Shown piece after piece: positions 35,726 to 47,816 of a stretch of 64,000 nucleotides of DNA (within the stretch, counting starts at the first letter, position 1; the number at the start of each line of letters is the position of its first letter). The translations under genes and the position numbers were made by a program. The notes beneath the pieces were generated by a model. It did not search any database. It saw nothing but the letters and a program-made list of their open reading frames with translations, and was not told where the DNA came from. Source of the stretch: Corella eumyota (lineage: Eukaryota; Chordata; Ascidiacea; Phlebobranchia; Corellidae); NCBI GenBank assembly GCA_963082875.1, contig OY720097.1:10114501-10178500 (forward strand). The letters are read 5' to 3'.

Positions 35726-36790
35726 ATGACAGTTTTTTTTACTAAAAAACTAGAATTTTTGTTTAAACTTAAACTAAATAAACATGTTGTGCTTTTTTGC
35801 AACTAATAAGGGCTCCGACCTTTTTTTTTTTCACTGTTAATGTATTTCTAGTAGTGGGGTAAGTAATTTAAGCTGTTTGGTAATTTCTATAGCAAATGAT
35901 TTCTTCTTTAGGTATATCTTTGTCAAAACGAAATGTCGGCAAAGTCGATGATTTATGCTATTTGTTAATAACAGAAAGAATATAACGGTTAATCTTGAAT
36001 TATTTAAAACTCCACTTTCTTAAATGTTTTTTTTTTTTTTTTATTTAAAAAAATGCCTAAACTTATATTCCAATTAATTTTAGCTTGTTCATTTAAAAAT
36101 GAGTTTGATAATTGCACAATAATCACATAAACAAAATGTCATAAAAAAACTGATAATAATTTTGTTTTAATAACCTTGTTTATTTTGTGTCTTTGTTAAA
36201 AGTTTGTGTTTTAGTTGTTGTTTAAGTTCTGTGTGTTGCATGCTGCTTTTGTATATATTTTGGCTTCGTGTTTATTATAATATCGTGAACAAATTTGTTC
36301 TCGTAAAATTTGAACTAATAAACGTATTCCAAAGCAAAAAGACTAATCTTTGACCCAAGTCTGACTATCAAGTGTCCTTTAAAAGTTCTGTTATAATGTC
36401 AGGTGTTTACATGTCCCGAAGCTTAAACAGCGTTTTTAGTTTCGTAAAAATGTTGTTAAACCTGTCTTAATTAAAGATTTCATGTGTATATTTAACTAAT
36501 AAAACAAATTATTTTGAGCTTGCACAAAACCTTAAAATGAACAAATATGTAAGAAATATAGGGTTAATTTCTATATAGCAAGTTTTTAAAAATCGTTTTT
36601 AATGTTTTTAAAAACAAATGCCTCATATTAAAACATTAAGCTATGTTAACTTATGACGTCATTTTAAATTTTAAATTTTTCGGTGGCATATTAGCCATAC
36701 TTCGGTTGCAACGCTCTGTTTATTTACGACAACAATAAATTTAATCGTAATTTAAATAATCAGTTAATTTTGTTGCTAATAAATGTCAAA
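35726..36790. other. Intergenic stretch between CLUH and the GRAF gene
   Basis: AATAAA at 35777-35782 is a likely CLUH polyadenylation signal. The rest is AT-rich with T runs near 36025. No exon was found. The promoter of the GRAF gene should lie at the right edge; TGACGTCA at 36654-36661 is a perfect CRE palindrome about 130 bp before its ATG. Confidence 0.55.
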
Positions 36791-39700
36791 ATGGTGGTTT
36801 TATACCCGATCGAGTTTTCAGAATGTTATCTGGATTCTCCCTGGTTTCGACAAAGTATTCAGGATTATGAAAATGAACTAGAAAACACTAACATACAAAT
36901 CAAATTTCTTATCAAGGCAAGTTTAATATTTTTTATATATATATAAATATTATTGACAGGTTGTAGCTTGATTTTAAGGATCTCTATTAGTTTCGCACGC
37001 CCTACATAAACAGGGTGTGTAACCGAAATACGGCACATGTAATTAAACAAAGAGGTTGCATAAATTAAACCCTTACCCTAACCCTCACCTATTCAGTTTA
37101 CCCATTAACACATCTGACTCGTAAGGTGGACTAAGTTATACTCGTTAAAAATATTTCAACTAATTTTTAATGTCTGGTTGAACAATTGCCATACTTAGGT
37201 TATAACGCCTTGTTAAATTCGGGCGTGCGAAAGTAATAGAGATCCGATTTTAATTACTAAATTCTAAGTTGTTAAAAACATTAAACTTTTGATTACATTT
37301 TTATTGTAAACAAAATGCATAATAAAACCCATTCTAAAGCTGAAAGTGACAATTTACATTTATTTGCTCTTGGTGTGGAAAGGTTATCTTCATGCCATAA
37401 ACACAGGGTAACTTCATGAACTTCAGTTCAAGTTGACTTTGGCAGTTTGGGATACCATAGATAATAATTGCCTGATAGTCATACTGCTAATTTATTTTTG
37501 GCTCAGCAGGAGTTTATATTATTTTTAGCGCCTTACTTATTGATACAGCATGAATACTACTAATCGCACCAAACATGCAATTTTTAAATCACAGAAGGAC
37601 CAGTCTGGAAAGTAGGGCAGATTTCGATGAGATCTCATGCGTGTCAGCGTAAAAAATGACGTGACTGCGCGTGCGCGCGTACTACAATTTTCGGTCTACG
37701 CGTGCACGCGTGATTTATGTTGGCGTGCTTTACTTAAATCTGGCTTAAATATACAAGGCAAAAACGTTAATTTCGGGCGTGCATTTTTTACTGAAAAAAA
37801 TCTCGTGCGTGCACGCTGCCCTACTTTCCAGACTGGCAGAAGGACATTGTGATCAAAAAATATGTTTAAATTATAACTAAAGCTGTTTGAAAAAAATTGC
37901 AATTAATAACATGAAGCTTACTATCTCTATTGACACTTTTAAAGACTTTTTTAAGATTATGCTAAATTTGTGTTGTTATCATTTTAACTCCATTTTTAAA
38001 TTTTCCCAGTTTATATTAAATCGTTGTTCAAATATTTAAGTAACAAAGTTATGGTGTTTTTTCTATGAAAGAAAAGTGTGTTACTTATAATATCGTTGCA
38101 TTAAACGTCATTAAGGTTAATTATAACTGTTGATTCGCAGTTAGTTGTTTTTGTTTTGAGTCACTTTACACATTGAGTAAGCAACTTCACTTCCTGCACA
38201 AAGGGAAGTTATTACATTGTTAATTGGCTCTAGATATTAAAGTGCCATTTGTTTTAAATGTGTTTATAATACAATAAACTGATATTTTAATCTCAATATA
38301 TTTTGTGTATATCATTATGGTCTCAACTTAAAAACGACTTACAGAACTTCGTAAGATTTTTTTAGCATTAAACTAATATGTGTGTGTCAAATCGAATATG
38401 TATTTTTTTCCATCGGATGATTGTGTTATTAATTGCATAGACCTAGGCTATATTTTAAGTGTAATTGCATATGTATGATCAAATAAAAAGAAAAATTTAT
38501 TAATTTTTAAATAAAAATTAAAACATATTGTTTTATTGCTTTCATGTTTATGTTCAATTTTTTAAATAATAATTGTATTTCAAATGTATTCAGGATGCTA
38601 AAAATATGATTTCTGCCTCTAAAACACAAGGAAAAATGATGAGTTTATTTAATGAAAGGTTACAAAACTTCAAGTTTAATTGTATTGGGGAAAATCTGAC
38701 TGATGACGAAAAAAGAATTGGTAAATTAATTTTTTTTTTAAATTAGTTAATTTTTTTTGTTAAGGCTTATAAGGATATAAGTTTATTATTACTTGCCAGT
38801 ATTATGGGTTTTTTAAATTGTATAAAATTTAAATTCACACTTTATGGATTTAAGTAATTTTTCAATACAGTAACGGTTGGGTGTTAAAATATAAAACTTA
38901 TTGTAAGAGGTTAATTTTTTTGTAAAGAGAAGGGCATGAAGAAAAATAATAAATGAGTCATAACTGTTTTTAAAAAAACTTTAAAATTGAAAAGTGTTTA
39001 TGACATCATGAAAGGAAAGTATGATGTCAAAGCACAGCATGTTGCTTACTGTTGTTAAATTACTTTAAGTAAATGACATCTTTTATTTAATTTTTGCACA
39101 AACACTAAACTTTTGGGTGCAAAATTAAAGTTTTATACAAATCAAATAACAAAGTTAGCTACTGTGTTTTAATTTAAAAAAGATTATTATTTTCACTGTG
39201 TATTTTTGGCTTTTTGTTTGTTGTTTGGGTTGTGGTTGACACAGTAGTCAGCTTAATTTATTTAACTAATTGGGCAAACATTGTTTCAACTTTGGATTTG
39301 TTTGTATAAGTTATCACATTAACCACGAATGTTATGTTTCAAATCAAAGGTTTTATGTGTTTTATATATGTTGTACTTCAACTGCCAATTTAAAAAAGAT
39401 CTGGGTGTAAGGTTTAAATGTTTTTTATCCTTGGGGCAAATGTGGTTACTAAAACTACTAAACTTAATATAAATATAATCTAATCTGGTTTTAAAAAACG
39501 ACACACCGGTATGTTTGATACAAACAGTTAATTATTCTGTATAAATTTTGAATCCTCAACTGTATAGTTCAATGTTAAATTGTTCTTAAAATACAAGTTT
39601 TATTTTTATTTAATATAAAAATGTGATAAATTAGTTAACTAATAGCTTTCTTTTCATGGGCTCACTTTTAATAAAAACATGTCTTGTATTAAAAAATTGC

Positions 39701-42700
39701 AGATATATAAAATGTAATTTCAACTTTGTTAGAAATTAAAAAAACTTGCCATGTTTTTAAGTGTGACTTCTTTTTTAGCTGGTTCATTAAATGAATTCGG
39801 TTTAATGTTGGAAGAGGTAACAAAAGAATGGGGAAACACGATTGATCGAGCTGAAAAACAACTTATTAGACCAATGGAGGAGTAAGTTGTTTCTCGAATG
39901 TTACAAATTTATTTTATTATTTTTACAATATTGAGTCAACTTATTATTTTTTTGGACTGGATTTTAAATATTGCTCCCATTTATATTTTAGCTTTCGGAA
40001 ATTCCATATTCATAAGTTTCGGGAGTCTAAAAAACTATTTGACAAAGCGAGTGAAAGGTATTACAAATATCTTGAACACACTCTTGGATTGTCGCACAAG
40101 AAAAAAGATACACAATTACAGGTTACAAATAAATACAACTTTTTTGGTTTTAAAAATTGCTATTATGCTTGACTAAATTTCTTAGAAATAGAATACAATA
40201 CACAAAACAAAATTTTTACTGCCTAGGCTAATATAGTTTTTTTTAAGAATAGCCAAACAAAAGCAGGTCATAACATCATGTTTTTAATTAACCTTTATTT
40301 CAACTACTTACAATCAATTTATTGTGACTTTATATTAAATTTAGTGCTTTTTTTGTTACCCTGCAATAAATACATTTTCAATATTAACTGTTTTAAATTT
40401 GTTGTAGGAATCTGACAAAGAACTGTTATTTCTAAAAAAAGTTTTTCACAAAGAAGCATTAAATTACGTTCACAAATTACAAGAAGTTCAGGAACGAAAA
40501 AAGTTTGAATTTGTAGAATATTTGCTGATGTTTATGCAGGTAAAAATTTAATTTTACTTACTTCAGTTAACATACTAAGAAAAAAGTCTTGTCAACATAT
40601 TGTATTGTAATCATTAGTTATTTCAAAATTGAAAATTCCAAACAAAGTCAAAACAAGCATTTAAAATTTGTAATTTTTTTAAAACTACTTATGCTATTTT
40701 CTTACAAATAAAGTATATAATTCAAATTTTTAGTTTTATTATGATTTAAATAATTATTGTGTGATTTTAATCATGTATAAAAACTGATAATCATCACATG
40801 TTTTGTTTGTTGAATTATTTAAAACAATATTTTTTTTTTGATTTTTTTGAAACGAAACAACTTTTTTTGAAAATTTTTTTTTAATTTTGGATTTCTTATA
40901 GGTATACAAGAAATTTGTTTGTTATACTATTGTATGATTTTAGTTCCTGAAAATATTAATTTTTTTAGTATATATTGAATTGAGATAAATATATAAAATC
41001 AAACACTATTTTTTTTGTAAGACTTTACTATCTATGTATTTTTTCTTAAATTATAAAATGGATTGTTAAATATTTTCATTTTAAGATAAAATTGTCTAAA
41101 TACTGTGCCTTAAATCCTATCTTAGTTAAAATATAGTTTGATGTCTTTTTTAAACATAATGAGGCAATTTGAGTCACAATTAAAGCGCTTTTATTATTGT
41201 GCTTGTGTTCATATAATTTATACTACCGTTTTTTTTTAAATAGGTTATTATTTTTTAGAAACAGCATTTTCATTTTATTATGTGGTAGTATATGATTTAA
41301 CTAAATATGTTAAATAATGTTATAGGCCTATAGTTAAACCAGACTAATAGTTTAAAAACCTATTTTTAATGCAATGCAATTGAAAAAATTTTTGTGGCAA
41401 GCTAATTCTGAATTAGTGGATTTCATGTAGTACAGGTTTTATCATAAAATATTTTTGTTGAATGTGATATATAACAAATCCTCAGTAATTTATATAAAAT
41501 CTACACTTGCATATTTTTGTTCCTTGTTATTTAAAAAAAACAAAATTTTAATAAAAGCGAATATTTTTGAAACAACTTTGATTGTTTATGGTTTAATGAA
41601 ATAAAAGGTCACTTTACACTGTTTAAAACCACCAAAATAAACTATTATTATTTTAAAGCCAAAAATTAATCTGATGTAAAAAATAAAATAAGTTGTAAAT
41701 TTTTATTACTTTTAAGGTCTACTTCAACTTCTTCCGGCAGAGTCATGAAACAGCACTGGATTGTAAAGAATATATGAGCGATCTTCAGGTAAAAACACTC
41801 ATAAAAACAATTATTATAGTATATTACTTTTTAAAATGGTAGTATTACCTCTTCAAAAAAATTTATTGTTTTAATTTAGACTGACATGTTTTCAAAACAA
41901 ACTGTCGATCGAAAAAAAATTAGTTGTTTATTTATATTTTATAGGCATGTTTTGATCAAAAATATTTTCCTCCCCTTTTTATAATTTTGAGTTTTTTATA
42001 ATATATTCAACTTGAATTAATGATTATTTTTTTATCTTACACTTTGTCTTTTTTAAAAACTTTTATTGTCTAAATCTAAATTTAAATGTTTTTAGCTAGG
42101 TTTTGAAAAATAGTTTAAGCTATTTAATTTAAAGTTTAATAAAACTTTATTGGTTTTTTATTAGTGTAATTTTTTTTTATTAGTTCATCTAAGTTTTGCA
42201 TTTTAGTCTTACTCTGTAGAAGGCCTTAAAATTTAAAAACTAAAAATGGAAATTTTTACAAAATGGTATTTATAAGTTAGCATTGTTATATTAAAGCAAA
42301 CTTATAAAAAGTAAAAAGAACCAATAAAAAGTAAAATATGTTTACAAAAATAAACTAAAAATAAAGTTCGTTTATCAATGTTGTTGTTGAAAGGAATTAA
42401 ACATTGATGATTAAATGAATTTATGATATCATTGTTTTGTATGGTATCATAGTTATACTCAAAATTATATTACCATAATTTAAATAAATGTTATTAATTT
42501 CGATAAATTGTTTTAAAAATCAAGTAAAAGTATTTTTTTATCATCAACAGTAAGCTTTACATTTTACATTACGGACTATATTTATATCACCTTTTTTTGT
42601 TAGCAATTTTTATTTTGCTAGCAAAGCAATAAAAATGGATCCTTTAAAATCTTCAATTTTTGTTACTGAAGAGAAAGTTATTTATTCTATTTTGTTAACG

Positions 42701-45700
42701 CAAATGATAAAATTTATTCGTTGTTTTTAAAATAGCTAAATGTCTGCTGTCGGCATGTGGGTTGTTGTGAAAAATGTATTTTTTTAATTTTAGGGAACAC
42801 TGGTAATGACAAGAGAGCAATATATCGGCACCCTAGAAAAAACTCAATCACTTATGCAGAAAATGGAAGAAAAATCAGACAATAATGATGATGGCTTACA
42901 GTATGGCGGCAAGAGATGGTCCAGAGCAGGTTACTTGTTTCTAATGGAAAAAAATCCACTTAGTGCAAGGTAGTTTAACAAATAAATTTCATTTACCGAG
43001 TAATATAAATTTGTTTCCGTTCCCTAAAAGTGAATTTTAGCAATATAAAATTTTAGCAAATTTTTTATTTATTAGTCAGTGTATACAAAAATTTTATGCA
43101 GGTGGGATTTATAATACATCCTTTCCACAAAATCTTATATGCTTTGATTTCTGATTGCATGACATTTAACCACCTATTTCCGTTTATTTGTTTGTTCAAA
43201 ATTAAAAAATGTCAAAATATCAGCAGTGATTGGTTCTAAAACATACTTAATTTACAAATATATACTTTATTTAATTCTACATTTTTTGTAATAAATTGCA
43301 CCTTTATGGTTCTTAATTTAAAATAAAAGTTTTGATTTTAATTTTGGCTTGTTTGTAATATTGAGCCAATTTCTTTATAAGAGTAAACTTGTTTTGAAAT
43401 AAAAGTTTTTTTTTTTGCATTTTATTTATTTTAATCGACCAGTGAGTCATTTTTTAACCTAAAAAAAACTATTTTAGATTAACTTCAAAATGGACCAAAT
43501 ACTTTTGCATCTATACAAAGGAAAACAAATTGTTTCAAATGATGTCCTCGCATCCTTCCAACTCTTCATCTGGAACAAACACAGGATCAAATAGTGGAAC
43601 CTCTGGATTTTTACCTCCTGTGATTGTGTCCACTTGCACGAGGAGAATCACAGATACCATTGATAAAAGATTCTGCTTCGATTTGGAAGTTGAGGTAACA
43701 TTTTCTTTTAAAAAATTTTAAATTTTAATTTAAAATTTATTGTAAGCCTAGTATTTTTAAAGCTAATTTAAATTTTTTTTTATTAAAATATCAATTTTTA
43801 AAAAGAGTAAAAAATCTATTAATGGGGATAATGGACTACAATTTATAGGCCTAGAAATTAAATAAAACTCCCATTTGTAGTGCGTGAGGTAATTATTGTG
43901 GCCAAATATTAGTTCAACCATATTACTCCAAGGTAAAGGCCAAATCTAGGGTGGGCAATAAACTAATGATATATAAAAATTGAATTTTAAACTGTTTTTG
44001 AAATAACTTTTTAAGTTTTAAATTTTTGTAGATAAGTTAATAGTCTTACATCTTGAGTAATGAAATATAAATATAGGACACAAGCGGTAAAGAGCAACAA
44101 ATTACTCTGCAAGCAACATCAGATGTGGATCGCAAAAAATGGATGGAAGTAATGGGAGGAAAAGAACCACAATACATTCAACATGGAGTAAGATGTTGTG
44201 ACATTAAAAAAATAATAAAAAGATTTAGCTTTTGACACTAAAAGCACATACTAAGTTTATGATGAATTTTTAAAATTGTGCATATTAAATTTTTAAAAGC
44301 TATAATTGGCCATAGTGACATTCTGTTTTGTAATTAAATTTACTTAAAACTATGTTTAAACTAAATAACTTTTTTAAATGGGTAATGTATTTGACTTTTA
44401 AATTTTATATTCACACTGTTATAAATGCAATATTACACATTTTAAATTGAAAAATTAAATTTTGGATTTTGTATTAGGATTTTAAGAAAAAGGAAAGCAG
44501 TCAATTTAAATTGGATGAGACGGGTTTCAAGTTTGTTAAAAACATCATAGCAGAGATAGAGCGCAGGGGAGTATCACATGAGGGAATTTACCGCTTGGTT
44601 GGGGTGTTATCTAAAGTTGATATATTAATTGCAAGGGTGGTTAACCCAGAGACAGCAGACAGGTTTGATTATTGGCTTGATCTTCATTTTTTCTTGATTT
44701 CTTTTATTCAAGTGGTTTAAACCAATTATTCGTTTTTTCTTTTTACCATTTACATTCAACTGTTGTAGAAGCGTTTGTTTGACTTTCTAAACATTTTAGT
44801 GTTGATTATTCCAATGAAGATGAATGGGAAATAAACACTCTAACCAGCACTCTTAAGAGCTCGTTTCGTAACCTTCCTGACCCTTTAATGACCTTTGATC
44901 TTCATCGAGAATTCATCAATGCAGCTAAACTGGAAAATCATGAGGACAGGGTCACAAGGTGAGTGCATTGTTCACAGTGAAAATTTTTTAAATTTAAAAA
45001 AAATAGTGAAAGACTGCTATGAATTTTTATAAAATGTAAATATGTTGACCTGTCTAAAATTTAAATAACTCATTTTTAAAATTAGTGGTAGTGTTATTTT
45101 TTTTTACAGCAGAGGACTTTTTTAATTGTATCGCTTTGATGCAAGAAAAAGTTTAATATTTTTCCAATTTTAGAGTTGCAGAACTAGTAAACAAACTGCC
45201 GGAAGAAAACAAAAAAATGTTGTCGATTTTGACCAAACATTTAAGCAATGTTGCTGAATTTCATGTTCAAAACAAAATGACCGTTCAAAATCTAGGTGTG
45301 TGTTTTGGTCCAACACTTATGAGAGATAGGCAGGTAAAAAATAACATTATATGTTTATGTCTCTATATGATATTTATGTTCAATTGATAAACTTACAAAA
45401 AAAACTTGCTATTTGTGGTGCGATGGTAGATTATCACAGGCAAATTTTGGTTGCGACATTTAAAATCTTAACCACAGAGCATCATCTAGCTTTGATAACA
45501 ATCTAACTTTTACATAGTAAAATGTGTAAATATTTTACATCAACTGAAACTATTTATTTGATTTTAAAATATTATAGGAAACAGTTCAATCAATCATGGA
45601 GATTAAATTCTCCAACATCATTGTTGAGATCCTTATTGAAGAGAGGGAAGTAATTTTTGGAGAAGTTGCCAAAGTAACTCAAAATAAGACAAAGATCAAA

Positions 45701-47816
45701 GATGAAGAAGTTTCCCCTAAACACTTAAAACCTTATGTTCAAAGGTTGCCCTCTCAGAGGTAATACAAATAATAAGAATTAAAACAGTTTTAAATTTTCA
45801 GAACCTTTAAATGAATAATTTTATATATTACATTAAAATTGTTTTCTTTATCTAATTGTGTTGAATTTAATTTTTACCCTGATTAGACTTGTTTCTCCTA
45901 ATTTAAGACTCTTGCTTGTAAATCAATTTTAAAACCTTTTTTTGTCTCTAAATTTTGATAAATCAATTTATTTATAAAATAGCTTTTACTAAAATGCAGT
46001 CTTAAGTATACATTTTATTGAGATCAATATTAAATAAGGTTTTGGGGTATGAAAAAAGAAGATACTCACAAAATTTTTTTTACAGGTTAAAACATCGTCC
46101 AAAAGCTGTATATGAAATACACAGTTTTGAACACTTACTTGAGGAGCCTAACTTGGAGGAACCTAAACTGGCACCTACCAATAGTAGCAGGTTTACAAGA
46201 AATAAAGCGATCAGAAGTAATAGAAATTCACCAAGTCCACACCGAGATGCATTTGAGAAGGGTAACTTAAAAATAACCGGAAAATATTTTTGAATAAATT
46301 GTAACCTTCCTCTTTTAATCATTTTTTAATTTAGTCATTAAAGTTTAATTTTAAACGCATTTTTTGGTATTTTGACCGGTTTTATTCCTTAGACTATTTA
46401 AAAAATGTTTGTTTTTTTAAGCTCAACAGAACTCTGGTTCGCCGACGCACGATGACAGTCTAACTTCATCGGAAGAAGACGAACTTAAGTTTTCCCCAAT
46501 CGACCTTAAGTTGAACTTTGATGATGTAACTTCAACCCCTGGTTTGACCCCTGAAGTGTCGCCGATGTATGAAAACATGGCGGCCTCTAATAAAGCAGAC
46601 CGCACACCGAAAGATGTTCGAAAAAACAAGGAGGAATGGGCTCCAGCAAAAGTCAAGCCAGTTGTACCACCTCGTACTTCCAGCTTTCTTGATAAACCCA
46701 GTGTAATAAACAACCTTAAACCGCCGTCTGATACCAAATCGACCGAAACGTCGCCATCTCCTGGTAAAAACAAACGCAGAGTGTCATCAATTACACGACG
46801 TAAACATTTATCAGTCCAGCCTAAGAACGAGGCTCTTTACACCCAAGTTAACAAAAATGCCAATCATAGTAACAACAAACCACCTGCCAAGCCCAAATCC
46901 TTAGCCGTTACTGCAACTTTGATGCAGAAAAAAAAGAAGTTTAAGGCGTCCATGAAAGGCGTGCTGACGTCACCGACAGCTCCTGTTAAATACACAAGGC
47001 GAAAGTTTATGAAAAATAATGGAAGCCAGTCGGTAAATACTTTTGTATCTCTGTTTTTTTAAACACTAGTCGATAGCCTACCCTACAATCATCATTTCAA
47101 TTGTCGTTAAATGGTCGCAATTAACTAATGCTTGCGCGCGATAGTCCACTGCGCACCACAAATGGCAGTTTTATTTATTTGTACGCTTGTCCACTAAGCT
47201 TCATTATATATAGGTTTTACTTTTACTTTCGAAATTTTTATTTGTTATATGTGGTGTTTTAAGTTTAAGATAATCCGTTTTAGGTTGATGTTTTAATTTT
47301 TAGAACAAATCGAAAGGTGAGCAAGCGAAAACTTATCGCAAATCGCCAAATCCAAATCGACGTCCAATCTCTTCTATTATTCCTGCCGTTTTTCTTGCTG
47401 AGGAGCTTAAAGCTAGAGGGGCATCGGGCGATGAACTAGAAGCAGAAGTGAATAAAGATGATGACAACACGAAACCCCTGATTCGACCCCGCGCCTCCGC
47501 GCTGGTGACGTCACGAGACGCTGCGATGTCCTCGAACCACCTGGATCCGGCACCAAAAGCAAAGCCGGAGATTTATTCTACAGATACAGGCTCGTCGTCG
47601 TCGTCTTGTGTGTCTCTGATGACAATTGACGACGTCACTGTAACCAGTGAAGCAAGAACTTTGTATTTGTGCAAGGCAGAGCAACCGGGTGAGTTGTCAT
47701 TTCAGCCAGGTAAATTACTTACAAATGTAACTTCGACCGATGAACCGGGTTGGATCAAAGGTGAGTTGAACGGGGAAGTGGGACTTGTTCCTATTAACTA
47801 CGTCAAGTTTTTGTAA
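36791..47816 (+). CDS. ARHGAP26-like: GRAF-family BAR-PH-RhoGAP-SH3 protein (ARHGAP26/10/42)
   Basis: GTPase-activating protein for RhoA/Cdc42 that also bends membranes in clathrin-independent endocytosis. Sixteen exons: 36791-36916, 38594-38720, 39779-39881, 39992-40121, 40408-40539, 41717-41788, 42794-42969, 43478-43694, 44077-44187, 44478-44662, 44800-44958, 45174-45333, 45578-45759, 46086-46261, 46422-47032, 47304-47816. They join in frame to 1059 residues, longer than vertebrate members because of the RhoGAP-SH3 linker. The BAR domain (~10-240) opens [18 protein letters not shown] and includes [20 protein letters not shown]. The PH domain (~265-398) ends [15 protein letters not shown] and has a Ser/Gly-rich loop. 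The RhoGAP domain (~410-595) has the arginine finger in [10 protein letters not shown] and ends in [20 protein letters not shown]. The linker is proline/serine and basic rich. The C-terminal SH3 is [17 protein letters not shown] to [13 protein letters not shown]. The exon 1 donor is GC. Which vertebrate paralogue it matches best cannot be settled by eye. Confidence 0.95.
36978..37245. mobile_element. MITE with 8-bp target duplication
   Basis: 268 bp in intron 1 of the GRAF gene. The ends are 25-bp inverted repeats with one mismatch (GGATCTCTATTAGTTTCGCA at the left). They are flanked by the same 8-mer GATTTTAA at 36970-36977 and 37246-37253. The 8-bp duplication suggests a hAT-type element. 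No coding capacity. Confidence 0.85.
37360..37570 (-). mobile_element. Degraded SINE remnant
   Basis: Shares TTTGGGATACCATAGAT-like, GGCTCAGCAGGAGTTTA and GCGCCTTACT segments with the minus-strand SINE at 3290-3798, but is diverged and lacks a clear tRNA head. Confidence 0.55.
37600..37836. mobile_element. Young hAT-like MITE with perfect ends
   Basis: 237 bp. The first and last 21 bp (37600-37620 and 37816-37836, beginning CCAGTCTGGAAAGTAGGGCA) are perfect inverted repeats. Both sides carry the identical 8-mer CAGAAGGA (37592-37599 and 37837-37844). The interior is GC-rich compared with its surroundings (GTGCGCGCG). Perfect ends and target site point to a recent insertion. It has no transposase. 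Confidence 0.92.
43863..43920 (+). repeat. Copy of a short dispersed repeat
   Basis: Shares AAAACTCCCATTTGTAGTGC with copies near 12085, 45402, 47111 and 61885. It lies in a GRAF intron. Confidence 0.45.
45402..45462 (+). repeat. Copy of a short dispersed repeat
   Basis: Contains CTATTTGTGGTGCGATGGTA and then GGTTGCGACATTT, matching the order of blocks in the copies near 12085 and 47111. It lies in a GRAF intron. Confidence 0.5.
47111..47174 (-). repeat. Copy of a short dispersed repeat
   Basis: On the minus strand it reads AAAACTGCCATTTGTGGTGC and ends TTGCGACCAT. It is the clearest member of the family in the window and lies in the last GRAF intron. Confidence 0.55.

Noticed and set aside
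37070-37095. Telomere-like CCCTAACCCT tract
   Set aside because: Only two imperfect units, inside a MITE. No array.
37637-37902. Open frames on both strands in GC-rich DNA
   Set aside because: They lie mostly inside the 237-bp MITE, which has no coding role.
46080-46773. Minus-strand open frames of 80 and 116 codons
   Set aside because: They are antisense shadows of the GRAF linker exons, which have the matching splice sites and phase.
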